DNA from: CAYRVX01 sp964427875 | GTDB lineage: Bacteria; Planctomycetota; Phycisphaerae; SM23-33 | Length of the DNA: 64,000 nucleotides | Assembly: GCA_964427875.1 (NCBI GenBank) | Contig: CAYRVX010000017.1 | Coordinates: forward strand, 14,407-78,406 | Reading direction: 5' to 3' | Shown here: positions 32,140 through 39,866 of the stretch, piece by piece | Layout of the letters: the number at the start of each line of letters is the position of its first letter | Numbering within the stretch: the stretch's first letter is position 1 | Notes under the pieces: generated by a model | The model's input: the letters and a program-made list of their open reading frames with translations, nothing else | Told to the model about the DNA's origin: nothing | Database searches by the model: none | Made by a program: the position numbers and the translations under genes

Positions 32140-35100
32140 ATGCAGAAGTGGTGCCTTGTTGTCGCGGCGCTGATCGCGGCGGGCGCCGTTGCGGCCCCTC
32201 GGCCGGCGTTCTACGTGAAGAAGGCCGACTGGCTGGAGACGCTGATCGCCTCGCGCGAGGCGCTGGCCCGCAGTGCCGCCGGCGAGAAGGCGCCGGTGCC
32301 GCTTCCCGACCTGGGGCGCAGCGACTTCACGGTCATGGCGTGGGTCCGGACGATAAGGGGCGGGACGATCTTCGCCAAGGCGCCGCTCAAGGGGAAGTGG
32401 ATAGAGCAGGGCAAGTCGCTCTTCATCGGGCGCGGGAAGGCGTGCTTCGACATCGGCTGGGTCGGCGTCATCCAATCGCGGCAGCCGGTGGCGGACGGCA
32501 AGTGGCATCACGTGGCCCTCGTGGGCGGCCGCTGGGGGCAGCGGATCTACGTGGACGGCCGGCTCGGCGCGGACGGGCGGCTCGAGGCCGAACCGGACCC
32601 CAAGGCCTGCGTCGCGAAGATCGGCTACACGAGCGTGGACTTCCCCGATCGGAGAAGCGGCTTCCTCGGTGCCATCGACGAGGTCCGCATCTACGGCCGC
32701 GCGCTGTCCGCCGAGGAGGTCAGGGCCCACCTCGAGAAGCCCGCCGGCCCCGAGGCGAGCGGGCTTCTCGGCTACTGGCCGTTCGATGGCGACGGCACCG
32801 ACGCCTCCGGCTCGCAAAACCACGCCACCAAGCTGACCGGCTGCGACTTCACCGAGGGCAGGAAGGGCAAGGCCCTTCGGCTGAACGGCAAGGGCTGCGT
32901 CCTTCTGCCGGGCGCCGGCAGGCCCGATCCGCGGGGCGCCCTTTGGGAGCTTCTCAAGCGCGACTTCCCGGACGCATCGGCCCGGCAGGAGATGGATTGG
33001 GAGCGGGAAGACGGCATCTGGTCTGCCTGGCGGCCGGGCGACTGGGCGGGCCTGGCCCGGGCATACGCCAGGGCGTCGCATCGCCGGCCGAAGGTGGCCG
33101 AACGGGCCGCCGAGCTCGCCAAGGCGGTCAAGGACCGCCCCGGGCTCACCGAGATCCGCGGGCTGTACCTGCGGTCGCGGCGTTACGGGCTCATCCTGGC
33201 GGAGCTGCGGAGGTTCAGGGTCGAGCCGCTCCAGAGGGCCATCGCACAACTGACGCGGACCCACGCGGCCGGATATCCCAAAGGGCCCGAGCACCTCGCC
33301 CGGCTCAACGAGCTGGTCAGGCACGCATCGCGGTGGCGCACCGGCGCTTCCGGCGACGACTCCATGGCCGAGTGGGCCGGCGAGCTCGCCAAGCTCCGCC
33401 ACGACGCCCTCATCGCCGACAACCCGCTGATGCGGTTCGACAAGCTCCTGTTCGTCAAGCGCTACACGTACCACTCCAGCCACTTCTACACCGACTTCAT
33501 CGACGGCGTCGGCAATTACGGCGGGAACCTCTGCGTGCTCGACCTGAAGACGGGCGAGGCCAGCGACCTGATCCCCGAGATGGCCGGCGGCATCTTCGGG
33601 CGCTTCGACCTGCACTTCAGCGCCCGGAAGGTCGTCTTCGACTGGAAGAAGGCCAGGCGCGAGGGCTTTAGGATCTTCGAGATCGACATCGACCCCCAGA
33701 CCGGGCGGCGCCTCGGCAAGGTGCGGCAGCTCACGTTCCCGCCGGACGACGAGGAGGAGCGCATCCTGAAGTACGACAACTCCTTCCTCGGCGGCACCGG
33801 CAGGATGTACTACCACCAGACCGACGACCTGCACCCCTGCTACCTGCCGGGCGGCGGGATCTGCTTCACCTCCACGCGGTGCGAGTACGGCACGCTCTGC
33901 GACGCGCCGGACATCCTCTCGACGGCCGTGCTCTACCGGATGGACCTGCCTGCCGGACAGGCAGGCGGCGACGGCGGGAACCTCCAGAAACTGACCAACA
34001 GCCCCGTCAGCGAGTTCTCGCCGTCCATGATGGCCGACGGGCGGATCCTGTACGCGCGGTGGGAGTACGTCGACAAGGGCCAGCTCGGCATCAAGTGCCT
34101 CTGGGCCATGCGCCCGAACGGCACGGCCTCGGTGGAGGTCTACGGCAACGACATCCAATACCCGCCGACGCTGATTCACGGCCGGCAGGTCCCGGGCGAC
34201 GGCGACATGTTCGTCGTGCTCGGCACGCCGCACTACCCGCAGAGCGGCATCGGCACGGTGATCCGCCTGGACATGCTCAAGAACATCCGCACGCGCGAGC
34301 CGATGACGTACATCACGCCGCACGTGGACATCCGCCAGGAGCCGGGCTGGAACCACCTGGTGGACGGCAAGTGGGTCCGCCACACCAACGGGCCGCTCTA
34401 CATGGACCCCTACCCGCTGAGCGCCGAGTTCTTCCTGGTGGCCCACAACCCCGACAAGCCGTGGAAGGACGTCCGCGCCTACGGGCTGTACCTGATCGAC
34501 GAGTTCGGCAACCACGTGCTTATCCACAAGGACCCGGAGTTCTCGTGCTGGCAGCCGTATCCGCTTCGCCCGCGCGAGGCGCCGCCGGTGCTGCCCGACA
34601 CGCGCGATGCGGAGCTGGCCGCCAGAGACCTGGCCGTCTGCATGGTCCAGGACGTCTACCACGGGATGGAGGGCGTCGAGCGGGGCTCGGTGAAGTATAT
34701 TCGCATCATGGAGCAGGTCCCCCGCCCGTGGGCGGCGCGGCGGTTCTGGGACCAGAGAGGCAGGTACGGCTCGCACACGGCCCTGGTCAGTCGGGGCAGC
34801 GTACTGGCCGTCAAGGTCCTCCACGGCGTGGTGCCCGTCCACGAGGACGGGTCGGCCCACTTCCACGTGCCGGCCGACCGGAACATCTACTTCCAGGCCC
34901 TCGACGAAAACTACATGGAAATCCAGCGCGAGCGGACGTACGTGAATTACCGGCCGGGCGAGAAGCGAACGTGCGTCGGCTGCCACGAGACGCCCCACGA
35001 CTCGCTCCCGCGGCGGTACGGGATAACGCTCGCCCGGAAGGCCCCCGCCCTGATGCCCGGCCCTCAGCCCGGGGACAGGACCGCCGGGCGGGCGATCCAC

Positions 35101-35547
35101 TACATCACCGACGTGCAGCCGGTCCTGGACAGGCACTGCGTCCGCTGCCACGGCGCCTCGAGCCCAAAGGGCGGGCTCGACCTGACCGGCACACTGACCA
35201 CTCGCTTCTGCCGGTCGTACGAGAACATCCTGCGGCGCGGGCTCGTCAAGACGTTCGACGAGGGCTCCGACTGGGGAGGCACGCCGTACGCGCCACCCAA
35301 GACGGTGGGTTCCTATGCCAGCAGATTCATCCGACAGGTCCGCAAGGGCTGCACCGGCAACGCCGGGAAGCTGCCTCTGGCGGACTTCGTGAAGCTCGCC
35401 ACGTGGGTCGATTCCAACGCGCAGTACTACGGCTCCTACTGGGGACGGAAGAACATCCGCTACAAGGACCATCCCGACTTCCGCCCCGTGCCGACCTTCG
35501 CCCAGGCCGTCAGCACCGAGGCCCCGACGGCCGGAGGGAGCCGGTGA
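32140..35547 (+). CDS. LamG and hydrazine-synthase-alpha-like cytochrome c protein
   Basis: 1135 residues, signal peptide MQKWCLVVAALIAAGAVAA. A LamG domain covers ~60-200 (FTVMAWVRT, HHVALVGGRW, IDEVRIYGRALSAEEV), then a helical linker, then a beta-propeller region like the hydrazine synthase alpha middle domain (DDLHPCYLPGGGICFTSTR, SEFSPSMMADGRILYARWE). Two haem c motifs follow: CVGCH at residue 945 and CVRCH at residue 1000. Proteins of this kind are numerous in non-anammox planctomycetes, so it is not evidence of hydrazine synthesis. TATACT at 32074 may be its -10 box. A 21-bp palindrome at 33945 adds seven residues (LPAGQAG) in frame. It is followed after 10 bp by the WD40 gene. Function unknown; probably periplasmic. 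Confidence 0.75.
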   Translation: MQKWCLVVAALIAAGAVAAPRPAFYVKKADWLETLIASREALARSAAGEKAPVPLPDLGRSDFTVMAWVRTIRGGTIFAKAPLKGKWIEQGKSLFIGRGKACFDIGWVGVIQSRQPVADGKWHHVALVGGRWGQRIYVDGRLGADGRLEAEPDPKACVAKIGYTSVDFPDRRSGFLGAIDEVRIYGRALSAEEVRAHLEKPAGPEASGLLGYWPFDGDGTDASGSQNHATKLTGCDFTEGRKGKALRLNGKGCVLLPGAGRPDPRGALWELLKRDFPDASARQEMDWEREDGIWSAWRPGDWAGLARAYARASHRRPKVAERAAELAKAVKDRPGLTEIRGLYLRSRRYGLILAELRRFRVEPLQRAIAQLTRTHAAGYPKGPEHLARLNELVRHASRWRTGASGDDSMAEWAGELAKLRHDALIADNPLMRFDKLLFVKRYTYHSSHFYTDFIDGVGNYGGNLCVLDLKTGEASDLIPEMAGGIFGRFDLHFSARKVVFDWKKARREGFRIFEIDIDPQTGRRLGKVRQLTFPPDDEEERILKYDNSFLGGTGRMYYHQTDDLHPCYLPGGGICFTSTRCEYGTLCDAPDILSTAVLYRMDLPAGQAGGDGGNLQKLTNSPVSEFSPSMMADGRILYARWEYVDKGQLGIKCLWAMRPNGTASVEVYGNDIQYPPTLIHGRQVPGDGDMFVVLGTPHYPQSGIGTVIRLDMLKNIRTREPMTYITPHVDIRQEPGWNHLVDGKWVRHTNGPLYMDPYPLSAEFFLVAHNPDKPWKDVRAYGLYLIDEFGNHVLIHKDPEFSCWQPYPLRPREAPPVLPDTRDAELAARDLAVCMVQDVYHGMEGVERGSVKYIRIMEQVPRPWAARRFWDQRGRYGSHTALVSRGSVLAVKVLHGVVPVHEDGSAHFHVPADRNIYFQALDENYMEIQRERTYVNYRPGEKRTCVGCHETPHDSLPRRYGITLARKAPALMPGPQPGDRTAGRAIHYITDVQPVLDRHCVRCHGASSPKGGLDLTGTLTTRFCRSYENILRRGLVKTFDEGSDWGGTPYAPPKTVGSYASRFIRQVRKGCTGNAGKLPLADFVKLATWVDSNAQYYGSYWGRKNIRYKDHPDFRPVPTFAQAVSTEAPTAGGSR
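33945..33965 (+). repeat. 21-bp palindromic insert inside a coding gene
   Basis: CCTGCCTG, the loop CCGGA and CAGGCAGG form a perfect 8-bp-arm palindrome of 21 bp, encoding LPAGQAG in frame. It resembles the 20-bp palindrome inserted in the second MITE-like copy (49836-49855), which begins with the same CCTGCCTGCCGG. In the protein it lies in a loop between two blades of the propeller region. Confidence 0.65.
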
Positions 35548-35557
35548 TCCATCCTAC

Positions 35558-38030
35558 GTGCCCACTGCGGGGGCGAGCGGGAGCGTGCGTTTGCGGGCCG
35601 AGCGCAAAAACGGCGTCGCAGCGGGCTGTTGGCTGCTGCTGACGGCGGCCGGGGCGCTGTGGGCGGGCGAAGCGCCCGTCCCTTCGGCGCCGCGCCCCGC
35701 GCGGAAGGACGCGCTCGGCGACGACCTGCCTCCGGGGGCCGTCGCCCGGCTGGGCACCGCTCGGCTGCGGCACATAGTGGACATTACGGACGTGGCCTGG
35801 TCGGCCGACGGGAAGGTCCTTGCGTCGGCCGGCACCGACGGTGCGATCAAGCTCTGGCGGGCCGATTCCGGCATGTATCTCAAGACACTGAAGCATCCGG
35901 AGCCAGGCCGGGCGGGGTTGCCTTACGGGGACACGCGGATAGCCCTCCGCGGCGACGGCAAGGTCCTGGCGGCCATCGCCGTGCACGAGCCGGAGCTTGA
36001 CCCCAAAGGCAAGGGCCCCCTCTTGGGCCCGGATCAGTTGCCTCACGGCCTGTTTGGGGTGCTGCGCGCCTACGACACCGCCACAGGGAAGCTCATCCAC
36101 GACGGCGGCGCCGGGATGTATCCACAGGCATTGACCTTCTCACCCGACGGCAAGTGCATCGCGGTGGGCGGCCGGGGGGGAATCGTCATACAGGAAGGTA
36201 TCAAAACGCAGCCGCCGAGCAGACGTCTCCTCCGCCAGGACGTCCTCGTTTCATGCCTGGCCTGGTCGCCCGACGGCAAGCTGCTGGCCGCCGGATCGAG
36301 CGACAGGACGGTCCGTCTGTGGGACGTGGCCTCAGGCAAGGTGCTCCACGGCCTCGGGATCGGCAAGGCAAAGCCCAAGCCCACGACATCGCCGTTCGGC
36401 AAGGTCGTCGGCGCGCCCGGGCCCGTCGCGGCAGTGGCCTTCTCGCCGGACGGCGCGACCGTCGCCGCGGCCGGCGCCGACGGGACGATCCGCCTGTGGG
36501 ACAGCCAAACGGGCAAGCACAAGGCGATCATCAAGCGGGCCCACAGGGACGGCATCAAGGCGCTGGCGTTTCTGCCCGGCGGCAAGGCCCTCGTTTCCGG
36601 CGGCTGCGACGGGCTGATCCGCCTGTGGGGCCTGCCCGCGCGCGAGGAGGTTCGCGTCCTCCGGCCGCCGCGCATCAGCTCGATGATCTACGCCCTGGCC
36701 GTCTCCCCCGACGGCAAGGCCATCGCCTCGTGCAGCCAGTGCGAGAACAGGCTCCGCGTCTGGAGCCTGGTCACAGGCAAGGAGCGACTGGAGCTGCGGG
36801 GACACGCACACGAGGTCACGCACGTGGCCTGGTCTGGGGACAACCGGTACGTCGCGTCGACCAGCCACGACACCACGGCAATCCTCTGGGACGCTGCGAC
36901 GCACCTGCCGTTATCATCGATCCGGCCGGTCTTGTATCAGATCGCGGTCTCACCGGACAGCCGCGTTCTGGCGGCCACGCGCGGCGGAGAGACGATCTCG
37001 TTCTACCGCATGCCGGCCCTGAGGAAGCTCGCCACGCTGGAGGCTTCCCCATGGGCGAACCCGGCACTGGCGTTCTCGCCTGACGGCAAGCTGTTTGCCT
37101 GCGTGAGCAACGACAAGACCGTTCGCGTCTGGGACGTCGCCACCCGCGCCGAGAAGGCCCGCCTTGCCCACGCCGACGACCTGGCGGACATCGTGGCCTT
37201 CTCGCCGGACGGGCGGACAATCGCCTCGGCTGTCGGCAAGACGGTTTACCTCTGGGACGTCCGGAAAGGCGAAGTCCGCCGGAAGTTCGGCCTCGGNNNN
37301 NNNNNNNNNNNNNNNNNNNNNNNNNNNNNNNNNNNNNNNNNNNNNNNNNNNNNNNNNNNNNNNNNNNNNNNNNNNNNNNNNNNNNNNNNNNNNNNNGGCC
37401 TCGGGGCACTGCGACTCGACCGTGCTGATCTGGACGCTCAATCCGCTGGAGCCGACGTCGCCTGCCCCCGAGACCAGGCCGTCGGGTCGCGAGATGGAGC
37501 AACTGTGGTCGGACCTGTGTCAGAGAGATCCGCGCAGCGGCTTCGGGGCGCTCTGGCGCCTGGTCAATGCGTCGGACGCGGCCGTCGCGTTCATTGGTGA
37601 GCGGCTCCGGGCCGAGTCCGGGCCGGTCGGGCCGGAGCAGATGAAGGCGGCCATTGACCGGCTGAGCCATCCCAAGTTCCGGACTCGCCACGAGGCAAGC
37701 GATCTGCTCCGCCGGTGCGGCCGCGCCGCCGAACCGGCGCTTCGCGCCGCCCTGAAGACGGCCGCTTCGGCCGAAGCGCGGGGGCGAATCCACGCACTGC
37801 TGGAGGAGCTGGCGAGCCCCTTTGCCAGCAGGGGGGGCTCGCTGCGCCACGGGCGGGCGATCCAGGCGCTGGAGCTGATCGGCTCGGCGAAGGCCTGCGG
37901 TGTCCTCCAGGAGCTGGCCGCCGGCCCCGGCCCGACGCCCGTCTCGAAGGAAGCGGCGGCCGCGCTCAAACGGCTCCAGGCGCGCCCGGCCGGGACGACT
38001 GCGACAAGACCGACGGGCGGGTCCCCCTGA
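35558..38030 (+). CDS. WD40-repeat protein, interrupted by an assembly gap
   Basis: Starts at GTG 35558, or at a GTG near 35584 that gives a better signal peptide (MRLRAERKNGVAAGCWLLLTAAGALWA). At least ten WD40-like repeats are readable (FSPDGKCIAVGG, WSPDGKLLAAGSSDRTVRLWDVASG, FSPDGATVAAAGADGTIRLWDSQTG, FSPDGKLFACVSNDKTVRVWD). Frame 2 runs up to the N gap at 37297; after it, the sequence continues in another frame as SGHCDSTVLIWTLNPLEP and a HEAT-like C-terminal domain (FGALWRLVNASDAAVAFI, KAAIDRLSHPKFRTRHEASDLL) ending at 38030. I treat it as one gene; the frame change only means that the true gap length is not 100. Likely a scaffold protein of the cell envelope. Confidence 0.75.
37297..37396. 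other. Assembly gap (100 N)
   Basis: Exactly 100 undetermined bases inside the WD40 gene. The round number and the frame change across it indicate a scaffold join of unknown true length. Confidence 0.99.
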
Positions 38031-38190
38031 CGGCGGACGGTGTGCCTGCCGCTGCTTTTCCCGACGAAAAAGCCCTTTGTTTGCGGCGACCCAGCGGGCA
38101 TCATGATGCCCTGGCGCCGCCGGCGGTCCCCAAGGCGGCGCCGTTCCGTGCCGTCATGGTTGCCTCGTTGACTCTTGGGAGAGACTCGAC

Positions 38191-39300
38191 ATGAGAGCCA
38201 CACTCATCGCACCACGCAAGTACGTTCAGGGAAGAGGGGCCATCGCGGAGATCGGCACCTACGTCAAGGCCATCGCCGCCAGGCCGCTGGTCCTGTGGGA
38301 CTCGCGGGTCAAGGGCATCGTGGGCGAGACCGTGCTCGCCAGCTTCGCCGAGGCCCACCTGGAGGTCATCGACGTGGACTTCGCCGGCGACTCGACCAAG
38401 CCCGAGGCCGCCCGCGTCGCGGAGATCGCCCGCCAGAAGGACGCCGACGTAGCGATCGGCATCGGCGGCGGGAAGACGCTGGACACCGCCAAGGCCGCCG
38501 CGCACCAGGCCGACATCAAGATGATCACCGTCCCCACCATCGCCTCGAACGACTCGCCCACCAGCTCCTACACCGTCTGGTACGACGAGGAAGGCAACTG
38601 CACGGGCTTTGAGAGCTGGGGGCGCAACCCGGACCTCGTCCTCGTCGACACGGAGGTGATCGCCAACGGGCCCGTCGAGGCGTTCGTGGCCGGCATGGGC
38701 GACGCGCTCGGCACGTGGGTGGAGGTCGAGGCGTGCTTCAAAGGCCGCGCCGGCAACCTCGCCGGCGGGGTCTCCACGCTGGCGGCCATGGCGATCGCCC
38801 GGCTGTGCTACGACATACTGATGGAGCACGGCATAGAGGCCGTTCGCGCCGTCGAGCACGACGCCGTCACGCCCGCCGTCGAGAAGGTCGTCGAGGCCAA
38901 CGTGCTGCTCAGCGGGCTGGGCTTCGAGTCCGGCGGGGTCGCCACCGCGCACATGGTCGCCAACTGCCTGCCCTCTTTCCCCGAGTGCCACCACCTGATG
39001 CACGGCCACGAGGTCGGCTTCGGCGTCATCAGCCAGCTCTGCCTGGACGACGACTTCGACGTCGAGGAGATGCTCGATATCGTGGACTTCGAGATCGCCG
39101 TCGGCCTGCCGGTGACCTTCGCGGACCTCGGCCTGGAGGGCGTCTCGCGCGAGCGCCTCCAGCCCGTCGCCGACATCTGCGCCTCCGAGGGATCGCTCTG
39201 CAAGAACCACCCGTTCGAGGTGACGGCCGCCGACGTGCTCGACGCCATGATCGCCGCCGACGCGCTGGGACGGTCACGAAAGGCGCTGGCGGCGAGGTAG
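38191..39300 (+). CDS. gldA: Glycerol dehydrogenase (NAD-dependent, iron-containing ADH family)
   Basis: 369 residues, ATG with GGGAGAG upstream. Group III (GldA-like) fold: NAD-binding GIGGGKTLDTAKAAA (~residue 91), the TIASNDSPTS loop, and Zn ligands in the C-terminal domain (Asp in AGMGDALGTW, His in GGVATAHMVANCL and HLMHGHEVGFG). It oxidises glycerol to dihydroxyacetone. With glpD it points to glycerol catabolism or to a role in polyol turnover. A MITE-like element starts 20 bp after the stop. Confidence 0.93.
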   Translation: MRATLIAPRKYVQGRGAIAEIGTYVKAIAARPLVLWDSRVKGIVGETVLASFAEAHLEVIDVDFAGDSTKPEAARVAEIARQKDADVAIGIGGGKTLDTAKAAAHQADIKMITVPTIASNDSPTSSYTVWYDEEGNCTGFESWGRNPDLVLVDTEVIANGPVEAFVAGMGDALGTWVEVEACFKGRAGNLAGGVSTLAAMAIARLCYDILMEHGIEAVRAVEHDAVTPAVEKVVEANVLLSGLGFESGGVATAHMVANCLPSFPECHHLMHGHEVGFGVISQLCLDDDFDVEEMLDIVDFEIAVGLPVTFADLGLEGVSRERLQPVADICASEGSLCKNHPFEVTAADVLDAMIAADALGRSRKALAAR

Positions 39301-39320
39301 GACACTCAACGGGGATTAGC

Positions 39321-39492
39321 AATCGCGCAGGAATAACTCAAGCAGTCGATCCCGGGAATGCCGAATGCCGAATGACGAATGCCGAATGGAAAAGGGCGAA
39401 TTGAGACGCAATGCGCGGGTGTTTCCGGGCGTTCGTCATTCGTCATTCATCATTCGTCATTGCAGGCCCGTTCAGGTTATTCCTGCGCGATT
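39321..39492 (+). mobile_element. MITE-like element, copy 1 (172 bp)
   Basis: Ends are perfect 17-bp inverted repeats: AATCGCGCAGGAATAAC (39321-39337) and its complement (39476-39492). Between them, GAATGCC/GAATGAC heptamers on the left face GTCATTC heptamers on the right, so most of the element can fold into one long hairpin. TTAG flanks both sides (left TTAG-C, right CC-TTAG), consistent with a target duplication. There is no ORF for a transposase. The second copy (49718-49909) is identical at 171 of 172 positions apart from a 20-bp insertion. It lies between gldA and the VOC gene. Confidence 0.8.
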
Positions 39493-39527
39493 CCTTAGTG
39501 CCGCATACAGCAGGAAAGGAACACCGC

Positions 39528-39848
39528 ATGAGATCATTCCATCACATCGGGCTGGTCGCCGAGACTGAGAAGCCCGGCGAGATGTACTTCGAGTCGCTCA
39601 AGGTCTGGGGCACCAACCCGGACGACGACCCGGTGAACAGGATAGAGTGGGTCCGCTTCGCGCCGGACAGCCCGCTGGCCGACACGCCCGTCGCCAAGAT
39701 GCCACACACCAGTTGGGCCGTGGACGACCTGGAGGAGGCGCTCGAGGGCAAGGAGGTGGTCGTGGGCCCGTTGGCGGCCGCCGAGAACATCCGCATCGCC
39801 TACTTCCTGGACGATGGAGCGCTGATCGAGTACCTCGAAGTCAAGTAG
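39528..39848 (+). CDS. VOC/glyoxalase-fold small protein
   Basis: 106 residues; the ATG at 39528 with AAAGGA upstream is preferred over the start at 39411, which lies inside the MITE. N-terminal FHHIGLVAETEKPGEMYF and C-terminal DDGALIEYLEVK are typical VOC half-domain strands; GPLAAAENIRIAYFLDDG contains metal-ligand-like His/Glu positions only in part. Such proteins can be epimerases, dioxygenases or glutathione-dependent lyases; the substrate cannot be assigned. It follows the MITE by 35 bp and converges on the GH38 gene with a 13-bp gap. Confidence 0.7.
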   Translation: MRSFHHIGLVAETEKPGEMYFESLKVWGTNPDDDPVNRIEWVRFAPDSPLADTPVAKMPHTSWAVDDLEEALEGKEVVVGPLAAAENIRIAYFLDDGALIEYLEVK

Positions 39849-39866
39849 CGGCGCACGGCCGCTACT
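39844..39866. terminator. Bidirectional hairpin spanning two convergent stop codons
   Basis: AGTAGCGGC (39844-39852) and GCCGCTACT (39858-39866) pair perfectly with the loop GCACG. The VOC stop (TAG, 39846-39848) lies in one arm and the GH38 stop (TAG on the minus strand, 39864-39862) in the other. There is no T-run, so termination efficiency is uncertain. Confidence 0.5.

Noticed and set aside
30430..35472. A 1680-codon minus-strand frame
   Set aside because: Only the part up to 31989 is a gene with a Tat signal and ribosome binding site; the rest is antisense to the cytochrome gene at 32140-35547 and is open because of high GC content.
32140..35547. Hydrazine synthase, i.e. anammox metabolism
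   Set aside because: Only the alpha-middle-like domain is shared; no beta/gamma subunits, hydrazine dehydrogenase or anammox genes are in view, and such paralogs are common in other planctomycetes.
37297..37396. Frameshift or split of the WD40 protein into two genes
   Set aside because: The frame change coincides with the N run, whose length is nominal; the C-terminal part continues the WD40 pattern and lacks its own start.
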